Shown piece after piece: positions 5,992 to 5,998 of a DNA stretch of 5,998 bases. The stretch spans positions 1 through 5,998 of the forward strand of contig CALAHL010000048.1 of the NCBI GenBank assembly GCA_937891725.1, read 5' to 3'. The position numbers were made by a program, and so were the translations under genes. Source of the stretch: an uncultured Rhodospirillaceae bacterium. Its GTDB lineage: Bacteria; Pseudomonadota; Alphaproteobacteria; Thalassobaculales; Thalassobaculaceae. The notes under the pieces are model-generated. The model saw only the letters and a list, made by a program, of their open reading frames with translations. It searched no databases and was not told where the DNA came from. Position 1 is the stretch's first letter; each line of letters starts with the position of its first letter.

Positions 5992-5998
5992 TTCATGT

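Overview
The window reads as chromosomal DNA of a GC-rich Gram-negative bacterium, most likely an alphaproteobacterium of the Rhodospirillales type. This is an inference from the strong G/C preference at third codon positions, the gene families present, and an exported PDZ protein with a signal peptide. There are seven genes and they occupy most of the sequence. No rRNA, tRNA, CRISPR array, insertion sequence or phage structural gene was seen.

Left part (1-3583): the N-terminal end of an amidase-signature enzyme runs leftward out of the window. Divergent from it, across a 185-bp gap, is a tight rightward cluster with gaps of 38 and 29 bp. It encodes a phytanoyl-CoA-dioxygenase-like (PhyH) 2-oxoglutarate/Fe(II) oxygenase with an extra N-terminal GWAFDP-type domain, an Ldh-family (malate/L-lactate dehydrogenase type 2) NAD(P)H oxidoreductase, and a small mechanosensitive channel very close to E. 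coli MscS. The oxygenase, dehydrogenase and divergent amidase suggest small-molecule catabolism or modification, but no substrate can be named from sequence. The channel is probably an independent osmotic-protection gene that shares the transcript.

Middle (3609-4850): a leftward gene, convergent with mscS, encodes an exported trypsin-fold/PDZ protein of HtrA layout. All three catalytic-triad positions, and the oxyanion-hole glycine, are replaced. It is best read as a pseudoprotease. A 216-bp gap separates it from the next, rightward gene and must hold promoters for both.

Right part (4851-5998): a short rightward gene encodes a 130-aa helical protein of unknown function. A convergent leftward gene encodes a protein of unknown function with two copies of a G-x-A-x-VP-x2-PT-x2-M motif. 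Between their 3' ends are two dyads, one with perfect 11-bp arms. The right-hand gene is clearly lower in GC (about 45-52% in the 60-base lines counted by eye, against about 70% in the channel gene), which suggests accessory or foreign DNA. The pseudoprotease and this repeat protein are the most interesting items. I saw no clear multi-gene defence or other new system.
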